Positions 12,118-23,569 of a DNA stretch of 64,000 bases are shown here, piece by piece. Source of the stretch: Poecilobothrus nobilitatus (taxonomy: Eukaryota; Arthropoda; Insecta; Diptera; Dolichopodidae); contig OX352773.1 in the NCBI GenBank assembly GCA_947095535.1, positions 84,974,670-85,038,669 of the forward strand. Direction: 5' to 3'. Position 1 is the stretch's first letter. Each line of letters starts with the position of its first letter. The position numbers and the translations under genes were made by a program. Under the pieces are notes generated by a model. That model did no database searches. It was not told where the DNA came from and was given only the letters and a program-made list of their open reading frames with translations.

Positions 12118-12508
12118 GTGAATTGAAACAAGTAAATGTAAAAGTAAGTCGATGCGACCGACTTATTAATAACTTACACCTGAATAATTCCAATTAAATT
12201 AAAAATCCATAAGTTTTTTGGCAGATGCTTGAACCGTCTCCCTTTCCTTCCTTATTAAATTCGAATTTCAAGAACGTAAAAGAAGTATGCACTCTTGCAC
12301 TTGATTTAGCACTGTTGTACAAAATTTCAAGTTTCACCTTTATTAATTTCGAAGTATGCTTGTTAAGCCTTGGAAGCCGTGTGTCAGCTACTCGAACTGA
12401 CAGCTACTCGAACGAATATCTAACTTGGTTCCTTTTGGTAGTTACAAACAAAATACCGAAATTAATATACTATACTACAAAAAATTTACGTGTAGGGTAT
12501 AAAAAGAA
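12118..12508 (-). mobile_element. Family C element, short internally deleted copy (C1)
   Basis: Read on the minus strand the copy starts near 12508 with TTTTTATACCCTACACG, continues with a block meaning TTTGTAACTACCAAAAGGAA, and ends with ACTTATGGATTTTTAATTTA and a pyrimidine-rich tail near 12130. Both ends match the longer copy at 54.8-55.9 kb; most of the body, including the tandem repeats, is missing. A perfect 6-bp hairpin with a 7-nt loop (AAGTCG...CGACTT) sits at 12146-12164 just inside the 3' end. Two direct copies of CAGCTACTCGAAC lie near 12387-12415. An open frame at 12225-12512 is accidental. Confidence 0.8.
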
Positions 12509-12803
12509 TTAAAGCAAAAAACTATAAATTAGGACTGTTGCAGATTTTAATTTTTCTAGTTGGTTGGTGATTTTATCCATTTTATCATCTAAAACTCGTT
12601 TTTTATCAATTTAGGATAAAATTATATTTTAAAAATATCTTAAGAATGGAATACTATAATAATTTATTGTTTCTTATTTTTACTTCTTTTAACATTTTGC
12701 AATTTGACAAATTTGAATAATGTAATAACAACTATAAATGAAAGTGTTTTTAGAAAAGTCAGAGAAACTTTTTTATATTTTCATTTAATTGCTTTATAAG
12801 TTA
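12509..12803. other. AT-rich spacer
   Basis: No gene or shared repeat is seen between the family C copy and the Helitron end. The base before the Helitron boundary is A, which fits an A/T insertion target. Confidence 0.45.
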
Positions 12804-14986
12804 CTAGCAGAGTACCCGGCGTTGCCCGGAGTACTTTATTGGCTTTATGAAATAAGAATTATTAACTTTTGTTTCTGCGTTAGTATAATTTAATTAATAT
12901 ATTTAACTTATTACTATGCATTTGCAGATGCTGGTAGTTTATACTCTATTTTTTATTAGATTTAGTTAAATTGAATAAACAGAGCCAAGAATTAGAGACA
13001 ATTCTTCTACAAAAAATTTTTAAAGGAATCAATAATCTATTGAATGCACAATTACGGCGAAGTGAATTTCTACAATATATTCTTTAATACCGAGACATAA
13101 AATCGCATTTCAATTATGACCATATTGTAGTACATTTTTTTCGTAAGTAATGTCACTTCATGTTTTGGTGAATTATCCTTTTAAGCACAATTTGAAAAAT
13201 TTGTTATTAAGTTCGCTCTGTCCCTCCGTCTGTTACAACTTATATACTGTTTAATAAGGAACAATGAAATATTAACTATGCATAGGTCTCTTAAAAGAGT
13301 AATGTTGTAGAACAACGTTTTTATGTACCCTCACCGTTGGAGATCCTACAGCAGCGACAGCTCTTCAAATTTTGAAAAAACTTCTTTTTAAATGCGTATA
13401 TTTCAGGTTCTTTTTAACATATTTTCAATATAAAAAATACATGATTGTTTTTTACCTTTATAAATCAACCAGAACTTTTTTACGTTTAGTTTTTCTAATT
13501 ATGTTTCCAAATTGATTGGCTAATAATATGTGTAAAAATTGTATATGGATAAGAATGTAAGGTTTTCTGTTCTTTAAATATGTATGTACTATATATGCAT
13601 TTTTGATTAAATGATGTACAGAAATGTGAATATGTTTTCTAATTTAATTGATTAAGTTTATAGTATTTTTAAATATACGGATATTATACATACTATATGT
13701 ACATATTTCAATGATATTTTATGGGAAAGATGTTATACATATGCATCTTATATAGGTAGACCACTTGTAAAGACTACATGTAAGTAATGCATTTTTGAAC
13801 GATGACATTAGACAATCATCATCTAATGTAGGAGATTGTTTCTGTTTTTTAACAACGACCGAAAATGTTATTTTGTTAAGACTTAAACACAGTATTCTTA
13901 AGATACTTAATAAGGTTACTTTAATTACTGTTCTATATTAGAAATTTGCATTGAAAGGTTTTTATGGAATATTAGAAACAGTATAGATAAAAGTAAAGAA
14001 GTGTTGGGAATATCTTTTTAATAATAATAACAATACACAAAATTACGCAAAATATTATTAATAAGAACTCGTGCGGAAATGGGTTAATAAACGTTAACAA
14101 ATATTTTGTCACAGGCTTAATTTAGAACCATAAATTCATCCTGCCAAATTAGACAGAAATTAGAAACAAAATTTTTTTTTGACAGTCTATCGTGTCGAAA
14201 TGTGTTAATGTATCACAACAAAATTTATTGAATGAGTTTGTCTGCCAAAGTGCAATACTTGTGCAAATTTTCAATTGGTCAAATTGTTTAAGCACAACAA
14301 CAAAACATGAGAATTTCATGGCCTAAAGCCTGATGGATTGATGTATCGTAATCAAATCAACTCAGAAAGCTTTTATTATAAAGACCTACACTTTTGTAAA
14401 TTTTCAACTCAATTGGTAAAACCGTTCAAGTGCGACAACAAAGAAATTAAAAAATTTTATTGAGCCCTGGTGCCGAAACGGGTTAATGGGTCGTAACCAA
14501 ATCACCTCAAACCGTTTAAGCAGGACAACAGAAAAATTTAATGAACTTCGTTCGGCTCTCCTGCCCAAACGGGTGAACGGAACTTCATAAAAATTTGTCA
14601 CAGGCTTTTTTTCGAACCATAAAACCACCATACAAAATTGGACATAAATCGGAAACAAAAATTTTTTTTAGAAGCCCGCCGGGCCGAATACGGATAACAT
14701 ATTGTATTCACATTTCTTTTCGGCACCCGTCCAAAGCTAAGAAGAACATTTATACAAATTTTCAACTCAATCGATTGAACCGTTTAGGCAGGACAACGAA
14801 AAAACGAAAAAGCTTTAAATGGCTCTCGGGCCGCAATGGGTTAATGAACCAAAACACCATATAGCCTATAACACTTTCCGGGGTCGTAGAAATGTTCCTG
14901 CAAAATTTGGTTGCAATCGGACTGGTGGTTTTTACGCGAAAAGGGCAGAAACAAACAAACAAACAGAATTTCTGCTTTATATATGA
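12804..14986 (-). mobile_element. Non-autonomous Helitron with TC...CTAG ends
   Basis: Read on the minus strand the element starts TCATATATAAAGCAG at 14986, then a GTTT-type run (14950-14965). It ends with a hairpin, AGTAC(T)CCGG...CCGGGTACT, and CTGCTAG at 12804. These are the hallmarks of a classical Helitron: 5' TC, 3' CTRR and a GC-rich hairpin a few bases before the end. The flanking bases are A (5') and T (3') in element orientation, the expected A/T insertion site. The 2,183-bp body has no open frame of note. Its right half (on plus, 14070-14900) holds about seven degenerate units carrying GCCGAAACGGGTTAATG-like cores spaced roughly 90-150 bp apart. It would depend on a Rep/helicase supplied from elsewhere. 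Confidence 0.82.
14070..14905. repeat. Degenerate tandem units inside the Helitron
   Basis: Cores resembling GCCGAAACGGGTTAATG occur near 14073, 14195, 14325, 14470, 14558, 14676 and 14827. They are separated by blocks such as CAAATTTTCAACTCAAT and CGTTTAAGCAGGACAACA. Spacing varies from about 90 to 150 bp. Open frames crossing this stretch on both strands (14404-14962) follow from repeats with few stops and are not genes. Confidence 0.65.
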
Positions 14987-15261
14987 TGAAAAAATATTGA
15001 AGAACTATGCGAATGAGAAAAATGGCACGGAATAATAATGTTCAATATTAATTATTATGGAGAAGGAATAGATCATATTTAAAACATTTAAGTAGATGAT
15101 AAATTATTTTATTTAATTTATCCCATTTAAATTGTTAAATTTATATATAATATACTCGTTTTATATTTTGCAACTTTTGCTATTAAAATTAAATAATGGT
15201 GAGTTAAATACTCATCTTACAACTTCTTTTTTATATGAACATAATTTCAAATATTACCCGA

Positions 15262-15505
15262 TTTCGTAAACAACTTAAAATCCTTACTAATTCAGAATCT
15301 TTCATAAACAATTATATAAATATTCTGTAAAAGGCGTATAACTCTGATTTTGAGTTGAGATTCTCTCCTAATTCAGAATCTCGCATATACATATATATTA
15401 ATATTCTGGAAAAAGCGTATGACACTGCTTTTGAATATTCAACTATATACAAATATTATGTAAAAAGCATATAATCTTGATTTTGTAACCAATTACAAAA
15501 TCCTT
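15262..15505 (+). repeat. Family F tandem repeat, about 80-bp units
   Basis: Two to three degenerate units contain (C)TAATTCAGAATCT, then a TATA-rich part, then AATATTCTG(T/G)(A/G)AAAA and an ATAACTCTGATTTTG-like block. The TTCAGAATCT cores are at 15291 and 15372, giving a period of 81 bp. A related array lies at 29665-29860. It is noncoding. Confidence 0.65.
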
Positions 15506-15584
15506 TTTTATTTTATTTTTATTATTAATTTGATTTATTATAGTTGAAAAAACAATTTTTTATGTAAATTTTTTATGTTACTAA

Positions 15585-15745
15585 AAAATCTGGAATTCGA
15601 GATTTAAAATTCGTAATTTTTTTTCGAGATTTTTACTTTCCAGATTTTTTTGTTTTTGAGAGTTTTGTTAATTCGAGATTTTTTTTTGCGAGATTTATTT
15701 TTTTCGAGATTTTTTATAATTCGTGATTTTTTTTCCAGATAATGA
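15585..15745. repeat. Low-complexity CGAGATTTTTT repeats
   Basis: Short irregular repeats of TTCGAGATTTTTT occur six to seven times, interrupted by T runs. No function is proposed. Confidence 0.6.
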
Positions 15746-16486
15746 GTGATCGCTTTTTAATTATATTATTTTTGTGCCACTTACACGCGTATAAAGACAT
15801 TAATTCAAAACAAATTTTCAAGAAGTTCATTAAAAAAACACACAAACAGCTACAATCATATTCTCTTTGAACCAGTCATATATTTAGCTATGATATAATT
15901 ATATTTCATATTCTGCACATTTCTCAGCTTAAGTACAACTGAATATAGATTATATATGTATATATATTTTTATACTAGCATATTAAAAAATATCTTCCGC
16001 TTGAATTATTGAAAATTTTTATAGACAACTTTAAAAATGCGAATCATCAATAATCGTTAAAGTTCACGTTAATTCTGTACGTGTATTATAATTTATTTTC
16101 TTTTCTTCTATTTTTCATTTTTCTTTTTATGTTTTATAACCGTTAAATAACACCTAAAAAACTATTCATTTTTCACGTACAAATTTAATGTTTAATAACT
16201 TTAAAATTCTACTTCTCTTATTTCATTCACCCTAACCAATTTTTCTCAATTTAAAAAAATATAACTTAGTATTTTATTCATTCGCCTATTCTTTAAACAT
16301 TCTGGGACGTTGTTCCGTTTAACATGATACTAATAATTATAACACCATATAAATATAATTCCATTGAAAAACTTTTTATACAAATTTATGTCATCCTTAA
16401 ACATAATCCTTTCTACATATTAAATTTCATTGTGTATACTAAGTGTATTCAAGTATTAAAAGAATATTAAACAAAAATTGAAATAA
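15746..16486. other. AT-rich stretch, nothing recognised
   Basis: No coding potential and no family-level repeat was found on either strand. Confidence 0.45.
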
Positions 16487-17713
16487 ACAAGGTAGAATGA
16501 AAACCGGTTTTTAAAAGCGCACATTTCCAAAAAACAATACAAACTGTTTAGAATTGTGACTTGCATCAAAATTTGAAAATTTCATATAATAAGAAAAAAC
16601 GTGAAAATAGGAGTTTTCTGGAATTTTAAGGGGCTGTAAGCGCGGAACCCTATATAAATACGAAAAACCGTTAACACACGTAAAAATATATTATTGAGCT
16701 TTTAATTTTCATGTCTAGCCGAAGAAAAATTTTTACAGGTGCCTAAGTTACAGGTGTCTAAAAATAGCTAATTTTCAATTTTTGAGGCGTAATAACTCTT
16801 AAACAAGGGGTGTTACCAAAAAAGTTTCAAGTTCCTATATCAAAGCGTGCCGGAGTTATGAAAAAAAGATATATCATGCAAAATTTGGTTTTAACATAAC
16901 GGTAAATTTAAATAGTAAATTACAAAATATTGCCGAATTTTTAATATTGTTTTATAGAGGTAAGAACATTTCTAGTGTTTTTAGATTGTAAAACTAATAC
17001 GCAGAGCCTGAGATTTATACATCTGAAAATAGCGCTTTTTTGCAATTTTGGTGGACTGTAATTTTGGAACCCTATACAATTTAAAAAACCATTAACACGA
17101 AAAAATATATAACCGGAGCTTTAATTTTTTTTGTCTTAGTAAAGAAAAATGTGTACAGGTACCTAAGTTACAGGTGTTTAAAAATAGCAAATTTTCAATT
17201 TTTGAGTCTTAATAGCTCAAACAGGGGGTGGTGCAAAAAAATGTTCTGAGCAAACTTATACTAATTCTAAAAGTTTTTTCTTGTCTAAAAATTTCAAGCT
17301 CCTATCTAAAAGCGTGCCGGAGTTATGGAAGTAGAAAAATCATGCAAAATTTGGTTTTCACATAACGGATACCAAATTTAAAAACTACATATAATTTTGA
17401 TATTGATTTATAAAGGTAAAATAAAATCCTGTCGAATGGCGTTTTCAGATTGAAAAAATGTTAAGCGGCACATGAAATATACGCGTTTAAAAATAGGGCT
17501 TTTTCAAAGTTTCAGGTGCTGTATTTCCCTGATGGATGGGGCTACATGAAAAAGTTGTTCCACAAAATTAATTGAGACCTACCCATGGTTAAAATTTTTT
17601 TTCTCTAAAAATTTCTCTTTTCTCTTTTTTTTACAGACGGACAGACGGATGGACGGAAGGACAGAGTGAAACTAATAGGCACATTTTTTCAAAATTTTTT
17701 TGGAAATGTGCTA
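16487..17713 (+). mobile_element. Family A, longest copy, with 418-bp internal duplication (A3)
   Basis: This is the most complete family A copy, about 1.2 kb and noncoding. On plus it starts AACAAGGTAGAATG, then a self-complementary AAAACCGGTTTT, then GCACATTTCC (16519-16528). It ends GGACGGAAGGACAGAGTGAA, then GGCACATTTT...GGAAATGTGC (to 17711), which folds into an 8-bp stem. So the arm GCACATTT occurs near the left edge and twice, inverted, at the right edge. A block from CTGTAAGCGCGGAACCCTAT (about 16629) to GTGCCGGAGTTATG is repeated from CTGTAATTTTGGAACCCTAT (about 17047), a 418-bp period. The direction shown is the visible strand; the structural 5' end is probably at the right. Confidence 0.8.
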
Positions 17714-18059
17714 ATTAATAATTCGTTTCATTAAAAATCTATAAATTTTAACTTTCGTGTTATACTTTTAATTTTTATAAATTTATTTGGTATTTCAGAA
17801 ACTGTTCTTATGAGTAAATAATAAAGAATGTTTCTATTCCAGTATCTATTTTATATGCTATGGTAGAGGATAAAGAGAAAGGAAAATATAATAGCAATTT
17901 AATTATTATCATTAAAAAAAATCATTCTCTAATAAATATGTATAGACACTCAACTAATATCGCGTTTCTAAAAAAATGTTCGTTTTATAATCCGTTACAA
18001 AATATAAATCAATTTAATAACACATACGCTCCTAATGTAACGTTTTAATACAGCTACAT

Positions 18060-18064
<5 letters not shown>
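17714..18064. other. AT-rich spacer with an unassigned open frame
   Basis: An open frame of 62 codons (17860-18048) is lysine- and asparagine-rich and resembles no family. It is probably chance in AT-rich DNA. No other feature is visible before the dinucleotide repeat. Confidence 0.4.

Positions 18065-18065
<1 letters not shown>

Positions 18066-18095
<30 letters not shown>
18066..18095. repeat. (AT)n microsatellite
   Basis: This is an uninterrupted alternating AT tract of 15 units. Confidence 0.95.
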
Positions 18096-18098
<3 letters not shown>

Positions 18099-18099
18099 G

Positions 18100-19100
18100 G
18101 ATTAATTTGATTAATATTCCTTTTCACTCATTTATTCAAATATTCTTTGTGTAAACAAAACAAAAAAAAAAACAACAAAATTAAATGGCAACTCACTGTG
18201 GTAATATGTGATATAAATTTTCCTACTGTTATTCTATAGTTATAGTTTTGGTTTTTTATTTTTTCCTTTCCTTAATATTATTTTTAATGTTCGTATCATT
18301 TCATTAAATGTTAATATTTTCATTCAATTGGAAAAATTTAAGTTCAGAGATGAAAATCTTCACGTAAAATTTATCCTTTTAACCAATAGAAAAAATACAA
18401 ATTTCAACATTCTCACCATTATCTCAGTCAATAAAATATATCGTCACACATGGATAATAATTTTAACGTGGCGTTATTTTTGTTTGTTTTGGTGTCGTTT
18501 ACAATGAATACACATATATGAAAACTCTAAATTCCACTGTTTTAACATTATAACACTTTAATGTGAATATGATACAAAATAAATACCACTAAAAAGGATA
18601 GTAGGTATTTGTTTTTCATTATTTATTCAAAATTTTATAACATCGGTTATGTACATATGTATGTACATATTATGTATATCGTTATATGCATACGTTATAT
18701 GATTCTGTTATAACATTGTCTACTTTGGAAAAGGTAGAGCGACAAGAAGAAAGAGGAATAGATATATAAGATATAAGCTAACAACAGTCAAAATTATATC
18801 TGTTTAACAATTCCAAATGAAAAATAAAATCAAAAATATACTTAATTCCATGTGTGTATGTATATGGGTCTATTTAAAGAAAGAAAATTTTTTAATAATA
18901 AAAAATTAATTATCTTATATACAGGTAGATAATAATATTGCAATAATAATTATTTTTTTTTTTTTTTAGACCAAAGTGATCATTGTTCCATTTTTTAAGA
19001 AATTAAAAAAAAATAACCAATTTTCTTTTAGATAGATTCAGTCTTTTATGGAATCACTTTGTAAGATTTTAAAATTTAAAAAAACAGAAGATTTCTTTTC
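18100..19100. other. AT-rich stretch, nothing recognised
   Basis: No open frames of interest, no shared repeats and no inverted ends. A T run lies near 18953-18967. Confidence 0.45.
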
Positions 19101-19104
19101 ATTA

Positions 19105-19217
19105 ATATAGTAATATTATTTATTTTGTTTATTTATATCATAATGTAGGATACAAATCGGTGTTCCTTCGATTTATAACCAACGCGCTTAACGTCTAGGC
19201 CACAGAGGCACCCTATT
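19105..19217 (-). repeat. tRNA-derived SINE head, SINE2-like fragment
   Basis: On the minus strand the copy begins GGGTGCCTCTGTGGCCTAGA, an RNA polymerase III A-box-like TGGCCTAGACG. A decayed B-box region (GGAACACCGATTTGTATCC) follows, then AT-rich body with AAACAAAATAAATAATATTA, which resembles the body of the SINE at 57364. It is too degenerate to be a functional tRNA. Confidence 0.6.
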
Positions 19218-19391
19218 AAATTTAAATTTATTTGATTTCCGATAATTAAAATTTTTAAATTAGATGTTCTATTATTTTCTCTTCATATTCAAAAATATTG
19301 TATTATTTTCACAAAAATTGTAAAGTTTCATAAAAAGGAGATGAATGATGAAATTTATTATTTTATTGAATTTTTAATTTAAAAAGAAAGT

Positions 19392-19976
19392 AAACAAGGT
19401 AGAATGTAAACCAACGGTTTTTAAAAGCGCATATTTCCAAAAGACAAAACAAACTGTTTGTTGTGAAAATTTTTTCATTAGTGTGTGAAAAATTTCATGA
19501 AGAAAAAACATGAAAATAGGACTTCTCTGGAATTTTGAGGGGCTATAAGTCCGGCACCCTATATAGCTAAAAAAAATGGTTAACATATGTAAAAATATAT
19601 TATTAAACTTTTAATTTTCATGTCTTGCCGAAGAAAAATTTTTACAGGTGTCTAAAAATAGCAAATTTTGGGGGTGATATTTCTTAAACCCCTAACAATT
19701 TTCTGAGGAAACTTATACTAATTCTAAAATTTCTTTCTTGTCTAAAAAATTTCAGGTTCCTATCTCAAAGCGTGCCGGAGTTATGAAAAAAAAAATCATG
19801 CAAAATCATGATTTTTACATAACGGTAAATTTAAATACTAAATTTAAAAACTATATATAATTTTGATGTTTATTTATAAAGATAAAAAACTGTCCTGTCG
19901 AATGGCATTTTCAGATAGCAAAAATGTTAAGCGGAACCTGAAATATACGCGTTTAAAAATAAGGCTTTTTCAAAGT
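19392..19976 (+). repeat. Family A copy, truncated at right (A4)
   Basis: The copy starts AACAAGGTAGAATGTAAACC with the small hairpin AAACC-AAC-GGTTT, then GCATATTTCC. It follows family A through TAACGGTAAATTTAAATAC and AAATATACGCGTTTAAAAAT. It stops at CTTTTTCAAAGT, where it joins a family D fragment, so the GGAC tract and terminal hairpin are missing. Confidence 0.8.
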
Positions 19977-19989
19977 AGCTTAGACTTTA

Positions 19990-20085
19990 GCTTTAGTAGT
20001 GTCGGATTCTTACTGACTAAATTCACCTCCCCGTTTAGACAATATAATAAGATGAAACCCTTACCAGCCAATGCAGTTCCGTAAA
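19990..20085 (+). repeat. Family D fragment (possible LTR piece, D3)
   Basis: It carries GTGTCGGATTCTTACTGACT followed by AAATTCACCTCCCCGTTTAG and AAACCC. This block also occurs at 53.6 kb (plus) and 30.3 kb (minus). It is fused directly to the broken end of a family A copy. Confidence 0.55.
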
Positions 20086-20606
20086 AGGGGAATACTCAGA
20101 TTTTAAATCCAACTACTAATACTTTCAGTATGCCCAGACATATACATATACCAATTTCATTCAAAACAAATTAAATTTTCACATTTCCATATGAAAAATA
20201 ATTAATTTTGCGACCCCGCTACAAAATTATTGAAACCCTGATTTTGAATGCAACTCTAAAATCACTACTAAAGTATGTCCATGCACACAGGTTACGATGC
20301 AAAAGTGTTTTATTTTTACAATTCACTTAAAAAGTAGTGAATTTTATACGAATTTAGACATTTTTATGGAAAAAAAATTATTTTTGAAGGAGTGGAGGCT
20401 GCCACTACAAAATTTTTCTTCAATTTTCTTAGTACTGTTATCGCGTTTTTACGTTTAAATTTATTCTTATTCTTATTATAAAAAGTGAAGTATTCTTACT
20501 GAAGCAGAGCACATAGTTCTCAAAAAACATTTTTAAGATAAATAAAAAATATATTAGAACAGAAAGATTAGTTTATTAAAAAGTTAAGTGACAAAAAACC
20601 AACATT
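20086..20606. other. Unclassified sequence between repeats
   Basis: The phrase ATTGAAACCCTGATTTTGAA (20236 on) echoes the family F repeat. The rest is unrecognised and noncoding. It may be the body of a decayed Helitron whose 3' end is annotated next. Confidence 0.35.
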
Positions 20607-20652
20607 ATTTCTAGATTATCAGACTGGCGTATGCTACACGGGGTTTATCTAG
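20607..20652 (+). repeat. Possible decayed Helitron 3' end
   Basis: The run GGCGTATGCTACACGGGG is followed by TTTATCTAG and then T. This resembles a Helitron 3' terminus (GC-rich block, then CTAG, then T), although the hairpin is imperfect. No matching 5' end was found. Confidence 0.35.
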
Positions 20653-21018
20653 TTAGTATATTATAAAATACAATGCAATAACGATACATATTAAATTTTA
20701 TATTTATTTTAAATAGTTTCTTGATTTATTTTTGAGATACTTTTACTTTTTTTTATGAGTAAATTTTTTATTAATATAAAGAGAAAATTTCGAATCTTTT
20801 TTGCAATAATTTATACATTCTTACTTGTACGTATATGATAAATTTTTATATTTAATATTTTTTTGTTTGTTATTTGACATCTGTTGGAGAAATTTAAGAA
20901 CGATATGAAGGACTTTATTTAAAGAGCAGCCTCAGAATGAAAAATTGAATAATATCAAAATACGACACATTTAAGATATTAAAACATAAAGGAAATAAAT
21001 TACGGTGCTTTCTCTCTA

Positions 21019-21067
21019 AAATTGTCATAATGATTCGTAATGATAATTTTAATCATTATGACAATTT
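21019..21067. repeat. Perfect 17-bp inverted repeat (hairpin)
   Basis: AAATTGTCATAATGATT at 21019-21035 is exactly complementary to AATCATTATGACAATTT at 21051-21067, with a 15-nt loop. Confidence 0.95.
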
Positions 21068-21284
21068 GCTTAAAAGTTTTTCAGATACAAAGTATTGCAT
21101 ATTAAATTTTATACAAAGGTATAAAGTACTCATTTGCAATTTTTCCCGACTAAATCACATGTATCTTCTATTAAAACTAGCTGAACTGACTGTAACCATT
21201 AATTTTTTGTTATCGTTTTTTATTTTATCTTATGTACTTAAGAAATGTATTATTTTATCTGAATCTTAAGAAAATCTGTACTTT

Positions 21285-21316
21285 GTTAGGTCTGTTTGTT
21301 TTCAAACAGACCTAAC
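21285..21316. repeat. Perfect 14-bp hairpin with 4-nt loop
   Basis: GTTAGGTCTGTTTG at 21285-21298 is exactly complementary to CAAACAGACCTAAC at 21303-21316 across TTTT. It is more GC-rich than the surroundings. Confidence 0.95.
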
Positions 21317-21627
21317 TATTAAGAGTATACCAAGAAATACTTATAATGTTATTACAATATTACGAAGGATTTTACGAGATTTGAATATTTTTAATAATTT
21401 CATTATAAATTTTCAGTTTATTATATACTGATTTCATACTTTGTTCTAAAAAAAAAAAAATCAAAATACAATAAAAAAATAGATGGAAGTCTTCCGTTTT
21501 TTGAGGCAGTGACTTTTGATAATCATACATAATGGCTTTTCATTCTTTATAATATGGAAGATTAGAAATTAAAGAGAACGCTTTAATCTTAAAAATATAT
21601 TTTGATACTGCTTCGGTAGTATATATA

Positions 21628-22312
21628 AACGAGGAAGCGTGTAGGGTAGGCTTTGTCAACTCTAGGAAACCTGTTTGAACACAATATATGTTGTTTCTAT
21701 AAAACTTGATTATCTTTTACAAAATAAATGTTTTACTTAATTAAGTACGGAAATATATTTGGAGTTGTATGATAACTGCTTGAACCCTCGAACCAATCAC
21801 ATTTTACAGGAACCAATCACATTTTATGGTCATACAACTTCATTATCTATTACAAGACTTCAGATGTCGAGCTTCATTAAATTCCAAGATATTCAAGATA
21901 TTCACTTGAATCTGCTACTCTAGCACAACCAAATTTTACAGTAGTTGTTGCCTGGTAACTTGACATCCTTTCACAAATTTTCAGATATCTATAATAGACA
22001 CCAAGTTATTTCCATATATAGAAATAAGTTGTATGGCAAATACTAGAACCCGGAAACCGAACTTGCTGGATTTAAATAGCGAAACTAACAATTTTACAAA
22101 AGTGATGTTATAAAAATTTCAGAATTGCAGCTTTTTTATTTTTGAGTTATCGTGCTGACTCACGAATGGACAAACAAACATGGCTTAATCGTCTAATTTT
22201 GCGATTGCGATCCGATAGATAGAATTGATTCTCTATATAGCTCGACTCCTTTACGGTGTCACAAACGTAATGACAAATTTATTATACCCATTAAAATGGT
22301 ATGGGAATGTAA
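21628..22312 (-). mobile_element. Family B element (B1)
   Basis: On the minus strand it starts near 22312 with GGGTATAATAAATTTGTCAT, then the block meaning GTGACACCGTAAAGGAGTCG, a decayed GTCC tract (about 22160) and GATAACTCAAAAA. One or more body units follow (ATGGCA/TACTCGAAC-type). It ends near 21628 with TCAACTCTAGGAAACC and a pyrimidine-rich tail. It lacks the intact 5' hairpin seen in the 25.2 kb copy. Confidence 0.75.
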
Positions 22313-22429
22313 ATATCCCTATAGAAAAAATTTCTATAAATAAAAAGAGTTTTCTGTTATCCTTTCAACTTATTTTATTCATTTTCAATACTATAAGTAA
22401 TGAACGCATTGAGAAAAAAGACAATAAAA

Positions 22430-22545
22430 AATAAGAATTTAAGTTTTTTCTTTTCTTTTTTGGTGGCATAAGTTGGGTTCAAGAATAAATTTAAATTTTT
22501 TTTCTTTCTTTTTTGGTGGAATAAGTTGGTATCAAGAATAAAATA
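22430..22545. repeat. 52-bp tandem duplication
   Basis: GGTGG(C/A)ATAAGTTGG...TCAAGAATAAA occurs twice (22462 and 22514), each preceded by a TTTTTTCTTTTCTTTT-like tract. Confidence 0.75.
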
Positions 22546-22549
22546 TAAT

Positions 22550-23565
22550 GGTATATTGTAATGGTGGCGCAAAATTTATCCTTTGGATTAATTTGGCAAA
22601 ATTCATTCAAAGAAAATTAATTTCTTTGAAAATAAATAAATAACGTCATTCTAAAAATAAATTGCCTGTGCTTATTTGTACTTTTATTAGGTTATTATTA
22701 GGTTCAAGAAAATTAATTGTGCAAATCACAAAATTAAAATTCAGTTTCAGTTTTTTAATAAAGTGAAATAGTAATTTTAGTATTAGAAGATTACAAGTAA
22801 ATATTTGAAGATTTTAAAATTAATTACGAGAGAAGTATTATTGAAAAGTTGAATGAAAAATAAATCAATCACGATTTATGATTTAAATATCTTGGCTTAT
22901 AAAATAGCTCATATGTCTAATTTTATGCTGAAATGAAATCATTTTCTATTATACTTTTTCTTTTAATTTTAAAAAATATATTAGTTAATTTATTTGAACG
23001 TAATAAATGTCAATTCCTTTATCTTTCAAATTAATTGTTCCAATTTGCTTAAAATTGGCAAGGAACAACTTTTTGACAAATTTTGAACTGAAATGGAACT
23101 GCCTTGAAAACTTGTTAAATTCATATTTTGAATTAAACCATCCTGAAAAATTGAACACGAATCGGCTGAAATGTTTTATTTTTAAACGTCAAGAGCTTCT
23201 ACGCTAATCAATTACGTTTTGCGAAATTTCAACTTTATTGATCAAACAGTATATAGACATAATAATGAAAGAACGAAAATTTGTTTAAAAAGTCATAGTA
23301 CAAGAACAGGTTAACTTACCAAAAATTTGTCAGATTTGTCTTTTGAAAGCATTAAAGCTCCCTACAAAATTGGAGACGATTTTCAAAGACGAGAGAAGGG
23401 GTTAAGGAATTCTGATCTTATAAATCCAGCGAACTCTAGCATATATATAAATAATAGATATAAAAATTATACAATTTTGTATTTACACTGACCATTATTT
23501 TAAAATAAAAATTTGCAAAATTTTCCTTTCTTCAAATGTCCTGCACGTTCTTTCCATAAAATTTA
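22550..23565. other. AT-rich stretch, nothing recognised
   Basis: A 66-codon open frame at 23007-23207 has no recognisable family. A phrase near 23330-23400 (ACAAAATTGGAGAC) recalls Helitron body sequence but is too short to assign. Confidence 0.4.
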
Positions 23566-23569
23566 ATCA

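Larger units (their letters stand above)
20653..21627. other. AT-rich stretch with two perfect hairpins
   Basis: Apart from the two hairpins annotated separately (21019-21067 and 21285-21316), no gene or shared repeat is seen. A 79-codon open frame (21030-21269) starts inside the first hairpin and resembles no family. Confidence 0.45.

Noticed and set aside
14404..14962. Overlapping open frames on both strands
   Set aside because: They lie in the degenerate unit array of the non-autonomous Helitron and have no protein similarity or conserved start.
21030..21269. 79-codon open frame between two perfect hairpins as a small gene
   Set aside because: The start codon lies inside the first hairpin, composition is AT-driven, and no promoter or similarity is visible.
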